Positions 10,693 through 23,165 of a DNA stretch of 64,000 nt are shown here, piece by piece (the stretch's first letter is position 1; every line of letters starts with the position of its first letter). The DNA lies in contig MNCI01025086.1 in NCBI GenBank assembly GCA_015680685.1, forward strand, positions 725,735 to 789,734, in the 5' to 3' direction. Both the position numbers and the translations under genes were made by a program. The notes under the pieces are model-generated. The model was not told where the DNA came from. It was given only the letters and a program-made list of their open reading frames with translations, and made no database searches. This DNA comes from Gnetum montanum (Eukaryota > Streptophyta > Gnetopsida > Gnetales > Gnetaceae).

Positions 10693-12558
10693 GATGGCCA
10701 CTAATGCTAATTATTCTAAGCCCTCAGTTTCTTTTGTCCTTTTTATTTTACACATTTTTTTACACCATCATTAACATTTTTACTATTTCTTTCTCTATAC
10801 CTTTTGTTTAATTTATCCCCACTCATCATATAATAAGTGCTCATGATGGTGGGTTGTACTATAATAGTGTTGATTGCTAATGTTTGATTTTTACCTTTGA
10901 CTTTTAATGTTGATGCTAAGATATGGTTTCTTTTGATAAAACAAGCAATGAGTCCACGTCATCCATTCATCCATTCAACTCTATGGTCTCCCTTTGTTTT
11001 GAAAATGTATTGTCCCTTTTTCTAAGAAACCCTATTAATGAATTATTGGCTTGGTATTCTTCAAACCAAGAAAAGATTCAAATGGATTGAAAAGGATGTG
11101 ACCTTAAAGGGATTCAACACATTTTTGTTAGCTATTCTCTTGATTACTTGGATGTTTTTCATTGGTTTTTCACCATTCCATTATCCACTAATATCAAAAA
11201 GTTGAATGAATTAAACAAGTCTTTGCATGGTGTGGTTCTCACAAAAAAAAAAGCTAGTGGGAATTCAAAGCATACCCCTTAGACATAATTAAGGAATATG
11301 GGCTACAAGCACTAGTTGTGGCATTGGAAAGACATGTTACCCATGTCTGAAGGTTCCCTCTAACTAAGGCTATTTCTCACTTCCTACTTCTCTATTCTTC
11401 TCTTTTTGGAATGGTGCTTGCTTTGTGGAAGCATTCTTGTTAATTCAAGAGGATGGGTTGTTCAAGTGTATTGATGTGAGGTCACTAGATGTGGTTAGTT
11501 TTAATCTAGATTTGGGATGAATTTTATTAAGTTACCTTAACCACATAATACAAAAGGGACTTTACACAACCTTGATTTTGGGATTCCATTCCATTCTCTC
11601 TTCTCTTTCCATATTGCTTTCCATATTCTATCTCATTGCCAATTTTATGATTAGTCTATATCTTGGTCGATGCATTGTTATTCTTTGGTAAATTCTTGTG
11701 GATGAATTTTTAACTATTGTCTCCATATGTCATTCCAAGAGCCTACAGACTCTTTGGTTTGTGGGTTTGTCCAGGCATAAAGGGTATGAGCCTACTTTGG
11801 GGAGGATCCACTGGCATTCCTTTTTGATGCAATTGTTAAGTTCTTTTCCCTTAAACATTTCTTGCAAACAACTATTTCTCGTTTCAACCCACCCATGACA
11901 TCCTTTTTTTTATTTATTAGCTTCACCATTGTTATTCCTCTTACATTTCTTTTTCTTTTGTTTTCCATCCCATTGCTATTGGAGGTTCGCAAATTTTTTC
12001 ATTACATTACTTATCTCACCCCTACACCTTGGGTAGCTATCAATTACAAACCTCTAACCTAGTATCTACCATACCCACAACCTAGCCAAAGTGCTTCATA
12101 TCGAGGTAAGGTATCAATTGCATCATATCTTATCTATCCTATTTATTCATGATTATGTTATGTGTGCAAATGACAATCACATGAATAATGGATTGGGATA
12201 GGAGGAAGCACTCAGGATGGACTAGAACTGGAGCATTTACGTAAGGAACACGCTTAATCATGTGGCCATAGATGAATAACGATGTGCATATTTTTGACGT
12301 TGGCAGCAATGTACCTCATTTTTCTTTTTTTCTCTCTCTCTTCAAGATTTCAAATGAGGGTTTGGATGTCATCTATGTATAGTGTTCACAAAAATGGTTA
12401 TGAACACCAATGTTGTAATACATTTGTTGATCCATTCATCGAGCACTTTGAGTCTATCATTCCATGTCACCATTACTTGTTGTTTAGTTAATAGTCCCAT
12501 ACCTTTCTAATATATTGTAAGGAACATGAGGATGAGTTTTCATTTAGTCATGGAGATA
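10693..12558 (+). other. Element A 3' non-coding region between two polypurine-like motifs
   Basis: About 1.87 kb without a convincing gene. It is homologous in part to the corresponding regions of E (26867-28800, reverse) and G (about 51340-52950, reverse); a conserved block around 11755-11820 contains TTGGGGAGGATCCACTGG. It begins with CTTAGTCATGGGTGAGATGG (10678-10697) and ends with a second copy, TTTAGTCATGGAGATA (12543-12558), directly against the 3' LTR. The second copy is in the position of the polypurine tract that primes plus-strand synthesis. Short open stretches here do not resemble an envelope-like gene. Confidence 0.6.
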
Positions 12559-13422
12559 TGATGAGTCACCAAATAAGTGATCTGATATTAGATTTATGAT
12601 ATTGGATCTGTGATATCGGATATACGATATCGGTATTGAATCCCTGATATCGGACATGCAATGTCAAACCTATCTCGTTGGCTATAAATAAGAAATAGGG
12701 GCACTTGGTTTGGATTAGTTTCTAGTCCCTTAGTTGAACTCTTATAGTTTTCTATTCTAGAGTTAGAATTATTTCTGAGTGCTTGCAGTAGGAGTCATAT
12801 AGTGAATGGATCTTTATTCGAGCATTGTGTACCTGAGCACACCTTGTATCCAGAAATAAAGATGAACTTTGTGATAAACCTTGCAACATTCAAAATAGCT
12901 TAATTATTGCATTTCATGTTATTTACTATTATTTGATGCTTTCAATAGTTAATTAATGTTATTTCATAGAATTATTAATTATCAATTACCAATGAATTAA
13001 CAAACTTAGCATGACCACTTCAAGCATATGGGAACACTTGGTAACCTAGTAATGACTAGCGTTTGGTAATCCTAGTAGTGTTTCATTGGTTTAGGATGTG
13101 TCTAGAGAGTCAGAATAGATGCTAGTGTTAGGATTTGATTTACATTAGTGTTACAAAACCAACTAGTTAACTAAATCTTTTCATTTGCACACACTTAGGA
13201 GACTGGGACAAAAAATATAAAAGAAAAACATAAAAATCATACACCTCAAGTTTACTTAGCCATACAATTGCGCCTTACAAGTAAGCTTGGAAAGACAATG
13301 ACTGCATAACTCATCCTTGTTCTGTGTAGGTGCATAAGCACTTAATCCTTGAAGTTTGACTAGATCGCGTGTGAGCACTCGTATTCGTATGGTTGGACAT
13401 AGGGGTACCTCACCTCTCATCA
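12559..13422 (+). repeat. Element A 3' LTR
   Basis: 864 bp, starting TGATGAGTCACC and ending CTCATCA, homologous to 3539-4375. It contains a run of GATATC/GATATT palindromic units at 12595-12660, a TATA box CTATAAATA at 12682-12690 and an AATAAA-type signal near 12864. The target duplication ACATG follows at 13423. Confidence 0.92.
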
Positions 13423-14255
13423 ACATGCTTGGAAATAAGTGAAAGTTCATCTTCGTCATAGCTTTCATCATTCTCCAATGATTCTTGAATCCTCTCTCTA
13501 TATTTAGAGAAGTCTCTAGTAGAGGTTTTGAATGTAAGAGACTTTTCCTTAATGTCACCTTCACCTATGAAATTTATCTCATAAGCAACAGGGGTACTTT
13601 GAAGTTCTTCAATCCTAAAGATGTTCAAGTCTTTAATTTCTTCTAGGGTTGTAACATTTGGTCTAAACTTTGGTGTGAGAGTTTTAATCATTTTAGTATA
13701 ACTTTACTTTTGGGAAGATCTACACCTATTCCTCAAATGTCTATAATGATGTCACTAACTCTAGAGAAGTAGTCTTTTTACTTTTTTCTCCATTCTTCAT
13801 CTTCACATTCAAATTCATTTTGGAGGACTAATAACCTAGATTACTTTACAACTAAGGTTTCCTCATAGGTGGCCTTCAGTGTGTTTCAAATCTCTTTTAT
13901 ACATTTACATCCAACTATTCTATTGAATTCTACCTTTCTAAAAGCACAATAGAAGTAATTCTTAGCCTAAGAGTTAAACATGAAAGTATTCTTTTCATAA
14001 TCATTTAACTTAATTCTTAGCTTAAGAGTTTTGATGGTGCTTCTAGCAGTAGTTATGTTACTTTTGATTAGAGATGTATATCCATCCAAGATTGATTATC
14101 AAACTTCAAACTTCATGGATTTAAAGAGGTCTTGCATCTAAGCCTTTTAATATGCAAAGTTAGTTTTTTCAAACAAAGGTGACTTGTTATATAATAGTCC
14201 CTTCATTATTTACTTCAAGTTATTGCACATAATATGGGACTACCAACTATCTTAT
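13423..14255 (-). pseudogene. Ty1/copia element I, right part: gag N-terminal half
   Basis: Minus-strand copia gag. Recognisable blocks from about 14000 leftward: N-R-I-V-G followed by I-K-E-I-x-N-T-L-K-A-T-Y-E-E-T, then V-S-D-I-I-I-D-I, K-D-L-N-I-F-R-I-E-E-L, and an acidic stretch (E-N-D-E-S-Y-D-E-D-E) just before the element A junction at 13423. This continues directly into the basic and zinc-knuckle part at 3538. Several stops break the frame. A possible primer-binding site (TTGGTAGTCCCAT on the minus strand, near 14250) marks its upstream end. Confidence 0.75.
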
Positions 14256-15160
14256 ACTACTTAAATATCAAGAACTTAGAGGAAGAGAGTAAATAAGTTT
14301 TATCTTAGAAACAAGAAAATATGAAATCCAATGGAAATAAATGCACACACACAATCTATGTAGTTTTCCAATTTGGATAGTTTACACTTAAAGGATATTA
14401 TCATGCACAAATTTGGATGTGTTTCTTTAAAAATATGGTTTCAAGAGTACCACAACTTTTATAGTGCTTCATTACAATTGACCCACAGGTCCAAGCTTGA
14501 GATTTTAGTCCAACCTTAACACACAAGTGTGACCTCTCATAGGAGATCCACACAACCCCTTGGGGTAAAAGGAAAATAAAAAATATATCTTGAAAATAGT
14601 AAACCAAATTTAGATTCCCTACATTAGATACATGAAAGAGTAATGCTAAAACATACATCAGAGAATAGAGATGAGATTTCACATTGTAGCTTTGTTTCTC
14701 AATCAACTTGATTTTCATTATTTCTACTATTTGAATTACCTTGGGCTTATGACCCTTTTTTTTAATGAACTTTTTAAAAAATTACCATTTCAATACTAGC
14801 CAATGGTTATTTGAGTTATCTAAAGTGGTGGTTAAATATGTCTATGTTCAAGATGCAAGGCATTCAAGAAAGACGTCTTCTTGGGAAAGTGAGCATCTTA
14901 TTGGTTAGTTGCTTACTTTTAAGAAAGATTTCTACTTTGGAATGTAGATGTCTATTGTGTGGGATATATGTCTTCTTATTGGTGTAGAAATGTACTATTC
15001 AACTACCCCCACATTTAAGAAAGAAATCTACTTAGTAGAGTAGATATCTTTCTAGAAGGATAGATGTCTATTTTCCTTTATCAAATTTTGTATAGACATC
15101 TTCTAATCCTTGGAAAAATTTTCTACTTAACTCAATATCCATTTAGTCTTCTTCTATTCA
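14256..15160 (-). repeat. Probable 5' LTR of copia element I
   Basis: It lies directly upstream, on the minus strand, of the copia gag and of a sequence resembling a degenerate methionine-tRNA primer site. It has no coding signal. 14870-15115 holds at least six copies of a short AGATGTCTA-type motif in both orientations; similar motifs occur in the LTRs of element H. Its partner LTR is not in the window, so the boundaries are approximate. Confidence 0.45.
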
Positions 15161-15169
15161 TGATTAACT

Positions 15170-17840
15170 TCTATAAAATAAAAAATAGTACACATAATGA
15201 TAGAAAATATCCATTTTACAAGGTTTGACATACCAAAATAGAGATATATCAATATCTATAAAATTGAAGATATTATTAGACTTGTTAGAAAATATGTTCC
15301 TAAATAATGGAAAACTAGTAATTATCAATGCAATCTTAGTCAAGAACAAAACTAGAAATTGCTTCAAGTAGTAAACAAATGATCAACAACCTTCATGTGA
15401 TCATATGATAAAATTATAAAAATAAACAATGCATTTATTAACAAAAAAGTTAAACATATCTTGTAGTCAAACCATGTCATCAACTCCAATGAATACTAAA
15501 TTTAAATCTAAAAGAAGTAGTTAAGCAAGAGCGTAAGAATTGCTAAAACATGAATTCATCTATCCAATTGCAGATAACGAATGGATATTTCCATTTATTA
15601 TTTTTCCAAAGAAAGATGAAGAGTGAGGGATTTATATATTAAGGTTGTTAAATATGGCTATTTTTAAAGAAAAATTTCCTTTGCTATTTGTAGATCAAAT
15701 TCTAGATCCTACTATGAGGCATAAGTGCTATAGTTTTCTAGATGGATATAGTGGATAAAACCTAATTCACATAATATCAAAATACTAGAAAAATACCACT
15801 TTTATGAGTTCTTGGGGGATATATGCATATNNNNNNNNNNNNNNNNNNNNNNNNNNNNNNNNNNNNNNNNNNNNNNNNNNNNNNNNNNNNNNNNNNNNNN
15901 NNNNNNNNNNNNNNNNNNNNNNNNNNNNNNNNNNNNNNNNNNNNNNNNNNNNNNNNNNNNNNNNNNNNNNNNNNNNNNNNNNNNNNNNNNNNNNNNNNNN
16001 NNNNNNNNNNNNNNNNNNNNNNNNNNNNNNNNNNNNNNNNNNNNNNNNNNNNNNNNNNNNNNNCATTGCCTAGATATTGAAAATAGTTAAAGATATTTGA
16101 TCATTTGTTGGTAATACTAGGTACTATATAAAATTTATTATGAATTTCTTAAACATTGCTAAATTACTGGAAAGATTAACCAAGAAAGATGCATTGTTTC
16201 TTTGGTTAGATGAGTATAAAAAGACATTTGAAATCTTAAAGTAGAAATTGGTAGAGACTCCATTCCTATAAGCTCTAGATTAGACTAGTCTTTCATATAA
16301 TAATAGATACACTCAATTTTTCATTGGATGTTTTGCTTGCATAATTATATCATTAGAAAAGATCATATAATATTCACGATGCAAGACAAAGTATAGGAGG
16401 AGAACAACTCAACTACACAACCATAAAAAGGAATTAATTATAGTGGTGTATGCATTTGAAAAGTTCCAACATTTTATGCTTGGCTATCATATCTATATCC
16501 ATATTGATTACAACACCATAAGATTTTTAATGAACAAGCTTATAGTAAGTCCTTTATCATACGATGGTTTGTAATCTTATAGGAATTTGCTATCACTATG
16601 ATTGATTGTAAAGAGACTAAAAATGTAGTAGTAGATCATTTATCATAGATGATGAAGAACCTTTGTCTGATAAGTTTCTAGATGAACTACTATTCACAAT
16701 GGTAGTGAGGATTATAGATCCTATAGTAAATAAATCATGGATAATGGATTATTTAACCTATCTTAGTACTTAGAAAATCCCTACTAAATGGAATAATAAA
16801 AATAAGAAATATTTTTTTTCATGAGGATAAACACTTTGTTGAAATTAAAGATAATATTTATAAAATTTGTGCTAGTGGTCTAATTCAATGGTGTGTTTTT
16901 GAAGAAAATCAACAAAGGATATTATAGAATTTACATGGTAGACCATATGGGGATCACTATGAAGGAAAGCACACAACCATAACACTTCTTATGGTTAGGT
17001 AATTTTCACCTACCATATTTAGAAATGCATACCAATTTTTACAATCATATGACAGATGCCAAAGAGATGGAGAGATAGCTAGATATGCAAGATGACAATA
17101 ATGGATATAGTCATTAGAATCATTTGATATTTGGGGAATTAACTTTATGGGTTCCATCATGCCTATGTTAAATGGAAATATGTATATAATTATTGTAGTT
17201 GAATAGTGTACAAAGTGGATAGAAAATGCTATAGTTAATATTGTACATCAATAACAACTACAAAATTCTTCTAGTAACATGTGGTGAATAGATTTGGAGT
17301 AGTACGTATATTGATTTTGGATAAAAAATGCAGTTTACAGGAGCTACATTTAACATTTAAGAAAATAATGCAATGTCTTGGGATTTAACACAAGCTAATC
17401 ACATTGTACCATCCCTACATAAATGGAAAACCTTTTTTTAACAATTAGAAAGATTAGAAAAATTATTACATGGATAGTTAGTTGATATAGGAAGGATTGG
17501 AGGACCAAGCTAAATGATACTGTATGGGTTTATTTATCAACATAGAAACTTCCTATAGGGTATTTACCATATGAATTAGTGTGTGGAAAATTAATAACCT
17601 TGCTAATTTAGGTTGAGCTACATATACTAATAATAGCCTATAACCTAGACATAAATATCGATCTAGCCTAGAAGGAAGTCCTAATGAGCCTAACCTTGCT
17701 AGATGAAAATCTCTTAGTAGTCCTAATGTTTAATAAAGTCCACAAAAAGTATGTTAATTAAAGACATCACACAAAAATAAGATAAGTTGATATAAAATCA
17801 AGGGACAAGATCCTTAGTTTACTCTAGCTCTAATAATATT
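15170..17840 (+). pseudogene. Element B: old, heavily decayed Ty3/gypsy pol
   Basis: Same family as A but much more degraded. The protease-RT linker is recognisable at about 15270-15365 (F-L-N-N-G-K-L-V-I-I-N-A). RT begins near 15545 (F-I-Y-P-I-A, then L-L-N-M-A, L-D-G-Y-S-G) and is cut by the run of Ns. It resumes at 16075 with D-I-x-S-F-V-G-N and a T-K-K-D-A block. RNase H is marked by G-E-Q-L-N-Y-T-T-I near 16400-16430. Integrase remnants include I-N-F-M-G near 17140, N-R-F-G-V near 17287 and a D-K-K in place of the second catalytic Asp block. No reading frame survives and no flanking LTRs were found. Confidence 0.75.
15831..16063. other. Assembly gap of 233 N inside element B RT
   Basis: Run of undetermined bases. 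Comparison with the RT of element A suggests about 300 bases of RT belong here, so the gap length is roughly right. Apparent reading frames through it are artefacts. Confidence 0.99.
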
Positions 17841-18850
17841 TTCTAATGCACAAAGTTCTAGATATTATTAGTAGAATCTTATTAGGCCAAGACTTTTTCA
17901 ATATTGATCACCAAGGCCATCACTTATTTAATTTTTCACATGTCCTTCTCAAATCTTACTTGTGAGGGAGTTCATCATCTTACTTATGCATTATAACCAT
18001 AATTTTTAATTATTTTTGCTTTAAAATTTCCTAATATTCTTTAAAGTTTTTGTGAAATTTTTACTTGTTCAATATCTTTCAATTATTTAAAATTATTTTA
18101 ATTTTTAGTATGGTTTCCTATTCTTTGATATCTTTCATTTTTTATATATTATATTATTCTTTAAATCATTTTCTTTGTGGATTGTACATATCCTCATTAT
18201 TTCTATTAATAAAGTCATNTTGCTTTGTGGATTGTACATATCCTTGTTATTTCTATTAATAAAGTCATCAACAATATACAAGATATCATTTAATTTAAAA
18301 TAATTTTACTCTATGCTATCAAATCATTAAAGGAATAAGTATACATATAGTGATATCACATTATCTAATCCTCTATTTCTAGTATTAAGAGATCCTTACC
18401 ATGGAAATAATGAGATTCTTCTCATAATTGAACCCATAATCATAGGCCTTATAGAAAGGGTGAAGGAGCAAAAGGGATGGATAACGGTTTGACATCAAGT
18501 GAACTTGTTAATTCCTTAATTCTCACCATGTGTTCTACTGATCTTATGCTAATATAGTAACACTTATACTTTCTTGTCTTTAGAAAATAATGAATAAAAA
18601 CAATGTTACCTTGTTATAATATTAGAAAGACATGCTACATGTACATGAAGGTAGTCCTTTGAAAATGGAAAATAATAATTAATTGATTAATGAATACATA
18701 AGCATTCACTGTTGGAGAAACATTTGAAAGATATGTCACCCATTCTTGAAGGTAGGATACTTTCAAGAATCCCATGATTTCTTAGACTTATTTCATCATG
18801 TGATTGAAAAAACATTATCCATGTGTAAAGTTTCATTTTCTAATGAGGTT
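17841..18850 (+). other. Probable 3' non-coding region of element B
   Basis: AT-rich, no gene. Scattered similarity to the 3' region of element A supports it belonging to B: GAAAGACATG...CATG..TGAAGG at about 18620-18650 and again at 18730-18755, compare 11325-11355. No 3' LTR was recognised after it. Confidence 0.4.
18173..18268. repeat. Two-copy tandem duplication of 46 bp with an N in the spacer
   Basis: Units 18173-18218 and 18223-18268 both start CTTTGTGGATTG and end TAATAAAGTCAT, and differ at two positions. The 4-bp spacer contains a single undetermined base at 18219. It may be a local duplication or a consensus error at a contig join. Confidence 0.9.
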
Positions 18851-19989
18851 AGTATTGGTTATGAAACTAGAAATATGACCCATGCTTAAAGATGCTCTAC
18901 TAATCAATGGTCAAGGATGATAACACTAAAATTCAATGGTTAATTAATTATTACTAATGGACCAAATGATAATCTTCCAATTTATCTTGCGCAATGATGT
19001 TGTGTTGACATATTGGTTAGTTGGATAAATGGTGCTAATCTAGGATGATACAATACGATGTCATTGGAAAGAGAACTAAACTTGATTTTGAATTCTTATC
19101 AATAGGTATAATGATTAAATTAACCATGAATCAAACATGGGATTCATTACAATTATGATAGGGCTTCTTATGTCTCATTCACTATAACCCCTTTTGATAC
19201 CACTTCATCTTACTAGTTTATATGATTATGAATTCAATGGTTTTATGTAGCATAATATAGGGTTCTAACTATAGTAGTTAAGAATGTATGTATTGGAATA
19301 ATAATATAGTTTGCATTCAATTTCTTGAGTGCCCACAAATTCTTATAAGAGTGGTTTTACAAAGCCATTAAATATAGTAGCTTGCTTTATGAAGGACCTA
19401 CTTGTATAACTTTTTCAAATGATGTCTAAGAATCAATTTCATATCATCCTAATCATTGTGAACTACTATGTAAGTCCATTCATCATAATAATGATTAATT
19501 CTCTTCAACATTTTTTTATAATTTGACAACTTCTTCTATTCTCTCTTATACTTGAGCTTTTACCAATCATTCTTGATCATTTTGACTTCATCTACCTAAA
19601 TTTTAACATTACCCTTCTGCATAACATCCTCTAGAAGCTTTAAGACTCTTAATATGTAAAGAAACAACAAATTTTTAGATAAATATAAGGAAAAATTAAA
19701 TTTTAAAGTTAGTGATATTGTAGCTATGATATCACAAGTAAATGTCACATCTACAATATCATTGTTATAAATATCCATATATACTCTTTGTTTTTTTACC
19801 TTATTTGATAACGGGAGTTCATGCCATTTTCTTCTCAAAGAGACTTCTTGATTTCATAACTTATAAACTAATCCATTTTTTGTCATTTCGTACCCTTTAA
19901 GCTCATGAAGTTGAGCTTTTAGTATTGGAGAAAATACTTTGTTGATCAAAGAAAAGATTTGGAATGTAAAAATGCATGTTGTTTGTCAA
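18851..19989. other. AT-rich stretch, nothing recognised
   Basis: Read on both strands. The longest open stretch is 80 codons on the minus strand (19596-19838), Leu/Phe/Lys-rich, with no recognisable motif and probably fortuitous given the base composition. No RNA gene or repeat boundary was found. Confidence 0.4.
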
Positions 19990-21156
19990 ATTAAAAGATG
20001 CCTTGGATATATTTTTGATGGAAGAGTACATTGCCAAAATTAGTAGTTCTCCATTTGTTCAAATTACACTTAGGTGAATCAAATATTTTGATTGGTCAAC
20101 CAATTCCAATTAAGGTTGACCTACCAAAGAGCTTGCCAAACTTAGATGGAAAAATGCACACAGTTAGGATCAATCATCCTTACTTAAGGTTGACCTACTT
20201 GGGAGTTGGTGAAGGTGAAGAAAAATAATTGACTTGAATTATATGAAAGTTCAGTGTTGGGAAAAGAAATCATTCTTAAGGTCAATCAACTTGTCCATAG
20301 GTTCTTTGACCCAAGACCACTAGATGATGATAGTTTACTAGCTCCAGATACTTAAAATTGAGAAGGATGACTATTGTGAAAGCTGGTGTTTTTTACTATA
20401 GGAGCAATAGGTTGATCGACCTTAGTTAAGATTGACCTTTTTTTTGGGGGGAAGGGGGGGGGGAAATGATAAAAATTTTAAAAGCTAAAGAGTGAAAACC
20501 CTATTGATCATTATGAGATAAACAAAGAATTAAGGAACAAGAGATGTCATTTGTCTTTAAGAATGGAGATTGATTGTTGAATCAAAATTGGTATTTCAGT
20601 AGCCAGTAAGAAGTATAAAAGTAAGTTTTGGAAAAAGAGCTTGAATGTATAAGGAGAAGAGTTAAATTAAAAAATATTACATCTTTTTATATTCATAGAT
20701 TCTTATTGTTATATATTTTGCATGATCTATGTTTGTATTAGATGTGATTTGATCTACTAAGAGATCTTGATAGCATCATTTTTATTTTCTTTTGTTTTGA
20801 ATAGTAGTTTAAGGATTTAAGCCTAAAAACCTTGGTTATATGAAAGGGAGACTGAAAATCCTTGAAACAACTGTTTGTTCTTCATGGATTTAAGGATTAG
20901 AAGAAAACCCAGGAATTAGAGAGATTGGATAGCCTCGTAGAAGGAACTAGGCCTAAGCCAAACCATTATAAATCTTGGTGTGTACTATCCATTTCATTTT
21001 ATTTCTTGCATTTCACTTTGATCTTAGTTAGATGCATTTTACTTCGATTTATTCAAATATTTGTAAGAAAAGCTAGTTGCTGGACTTAGTTTTGATTATG
21101 CAATATCTATTGGGATATCATATTCTTTCCCTCTTTAGAATGTAATATTTGATTCA
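19990..21156 (+). repeat. Probable 5' LTR of copia element C
   Basis: It ends with CA at 21156, followed at once by TTGGCATTAAAGC (21158-21170), which matches the copia initiator-methionine primer site (TTGGTATCAGAGC) with few changes; copia gag follows. The region has recurring TTGACC/GGTCAA motifs (20105-20445), a common feature of plant copia LTRs. A pure-G tract (G6 AA G10 at about 20446-20463) stands out. The left boundary is approximate because no second LTR was found. Confidence 0.5.
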
Positions 21157-22367
21157 ATTGGCATTAAAGCTTTGTCCCTTAAATATTAGATTAATCTTTA
21201 TCAAGAGTTTGTTCTTGTTTTATTATGTCTATTATAGGTACACAATTTACCAATAAGCCTCCATTTCTTGATGGATAAAATTACAACTATTAGAAAACTA
21301 GGCTGAGGTATTTATTATAGTCCATTGATTTTGATATCTAGCCATTGGTTGAGCATGGGTATTTTAAGCCAATAGAGATTCACACAACAAGTGGAAATTC
21401 CCACTAAGGAATCAAGCCATAAAATAAATGAACAAAAAAATGAAAAGAAGGAACATGAGGCAAATTCTAAGGTCATAGAAATCTTCTACTACACTTTGTA
21501 TTCAAAGATGTTTAACTTGGTTACAATAAAATCAAAAAGGAAATTTGGGAGCATCTTGAATCTACATATGATGATACAAATAAGGAAGGTATTCCTACTT
21601 TCATGATAACTTTGGAAGGAAAAGATCAACCTAAAGACATTGATGTTAGAATGAAAGTTGAGAACAACAATGTTTTACCAACTACCTCCTTTAACAAGCA
21701 TTATGCCATCTACAAGAAGATACCTATGATTACTACCATTAATTTGACTATGGGGAAATCTACTAATGAATTAATTCTTAGATAGGCATCTACTCTATCA
21801 ACATGGAAGACACACGTCTATCATAGCTATGAAAATATTAGATTTTTTAAAGCTAGCCAAGACATGTATATTAGAAAAAAAAATCACAAAGATAGAAAGA
21901 TATGAATTTCCTTGAATATAATGTAGAAGGCATACATGGCTAAGCTAGAGCCTAAAGAAAAATCGTCTACTTTTTGGTATCTTAATAGTGGATGCTTAAG
22001 GCATATGACTAAGATAGATCTAGATTCATGTCTCTTACAAGCTATGATGATGGAAGTGTCACTTTTGGAGACAATAGTAAGTCTACATCAAAGATAAAGA
22101 TATAGTTGAAGGTAAGAACTCTAGTGAAATTGATAATGATCCTTTATGTTATAGGATTAGAATATAGTCTATTGAGTGCTAGCCAGCTTTGTGATAATAG
22201 AAAATGTGTTCGATATTAAGCTAATCATTGTATTATCAAGAACTCTAAAATTGATGAAGTTATTATTATGGAACATAGATTTGAAAATTTTTATATCATT
22301 GATAATTGTAATTTAAGTAAATATAACTTAAAATGGTTAATTAGAAAGTTAGAGGATAAATGGCTAT
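21157..22367 (+). pseudogene. Ty1/copia element C, left part: primer site, gag, protease, start of pre-integrase
   Basis: Gag opens near 21250 with K-P-P-F-L-D-G-x-N-Y-N-Y, followed by S-I-D-F-D-I and V-E-H-G-Y-F, the N-terminal copia gag signature. The block E-I-W-E-H-L-E-S-T-Y-D-D-T-N-K is at 21540-21590. The protease block W-Y-L-N-S-G-C-L-R-H-M-T is at about 21977-22012 (catalytic Asp changed to Asn). Downstream F-G-D-N-S-K, L-E-Y-S-L-L-S and S-Q-L-C-D are still visible. The frame stops at 22367 within D-K-W-L, where element D begins, and resumes at 44771. Many stops and frameshifts make it inactive. Confidence 0.8.
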
Positions 22368-23010
22368 TGATGAGCAGTAAGTAGACCCTACATCCAACCA
22401 TATGAATCACTAAGAATTCACATGTGATTTGGTCAAATTCTATGAACTTATAGCCTTCTAAGTACACTGGTCTCTAGGAAGTGAAACTAACCATTGCAAT
22501 CATTGTCTTCCCAATTAAACTTGTGAAATGCAAAGGTATGGTTAAGTGCAACTGAGGCATATGATTTTTATCATTTTTACATTTTATGTTCTAAGTTGCC
22601 TAAAAATAGAGAATAAAGAATGAAAGGTATTAAATTTCTAATTTAATCTAACTAGCTAACATTTCACTACTCCTAACATAAGCATCTATTCCCACTTGTT
22701 GTACACATCCTAAACACATTTAACACTGCTATGTTACCAAACTTTAAGCGTTACTTTTATTACCAAGCATCAAGCATATGGTTGAATTGGTCATACTTAT
22801 GTGCTTAATTAATTTTTATTTAATTTAGCTTAGTTTATCTTAATTAATTACTTAATTACTTAAAAAATTAAATAAAATTGATTAAAATATTAATTGCATA
22901 AAGGAAATAATTAATCTATTTCAAAGTGCTACAAGGTATATTAGAAAACTCATCTTTATTGTTGCACACACTACAGTGCTCAAGTACAATAGTGCTTGAA
23001 TAAAGATCCA
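22368..23010 (-). repeat. Element D 3' LTR, truncated
   Basis: It aligns with 43887 to about 44530 from TGATGAGCAGT onward through TGCTTGAATAAAGAT. The U3 end is missing: after 23010 the sequence no longer follows the right-hand LTR, and no polypurine tract or TGATGA start is found before ORF-X. A deletion has probably removed U3 and the 3' non-coding region. Confidence 0.85.
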
Positions 23011-23165
23011 AAATAAACAGACAAACTACACAACAAAAACTAAGTTCCCAAAGTGTACAGTTTTACAATGATTACAAAATTTTGGTGTTTAGGATGACAA
23101 AATTGAACACCAGGACAAAAATGACAAACACAATTCCTTAGATAGCATGAAGATGTTGGACAAGA

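Larger units (their letters stand above)
3539..13422 (+). mobile_element. Element A: structurally complete Ty3/gypsy (Athila/Tat-like) retrotransposon
   Basis: Two related LTRs in direct orientation (3539 to about 4375, and 12559-13422) bracket gag, protease, reverse transcriptase, RNase H and integrase in the usual Ty3 order. It starts TGATGAG, ends CTCATCA, and is flanked by a perfect 5-bp target duplication, ACATG (3534-3538 and 13423-13427). The LTRs differ at many positions and the coding region has numerous in-frame stops, so the insertion is old and cannot be autonomous. It sits within the gag of copia element I, in opposite orientation. Integrase without a visible chromodomain, the protease motif L-D-L-G and the IFDDFS form of the RT motif suit the Athila/Tat side of Ty3 rather than chromoviruses. 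Confidence 0.93.

Noticed and set aside
11698-12491. Small plus-strand open frames after element A integrase as a possible envelope-like gene
   Set aside because: Short (66-69 codons), not conserved in the matching regions of E and G, no signal peptide plus transmembrane pattern.
15785-16090. Open frames across the first N run
   Set aside because: Undetermined sequence; the real content is element B reverse transcriptase.
19596-19838. 80-codon minus-strand gene
   Set aside because: No motif, no conserved partner in the window, and composition expected of AT-rich DNA.
20446-20463. G-quadruplex
   Set aside because: Only two G runs (6 and 10), so a standard intramolecular quadruplex is not well supported; could also be a homopolymer sequencing error.
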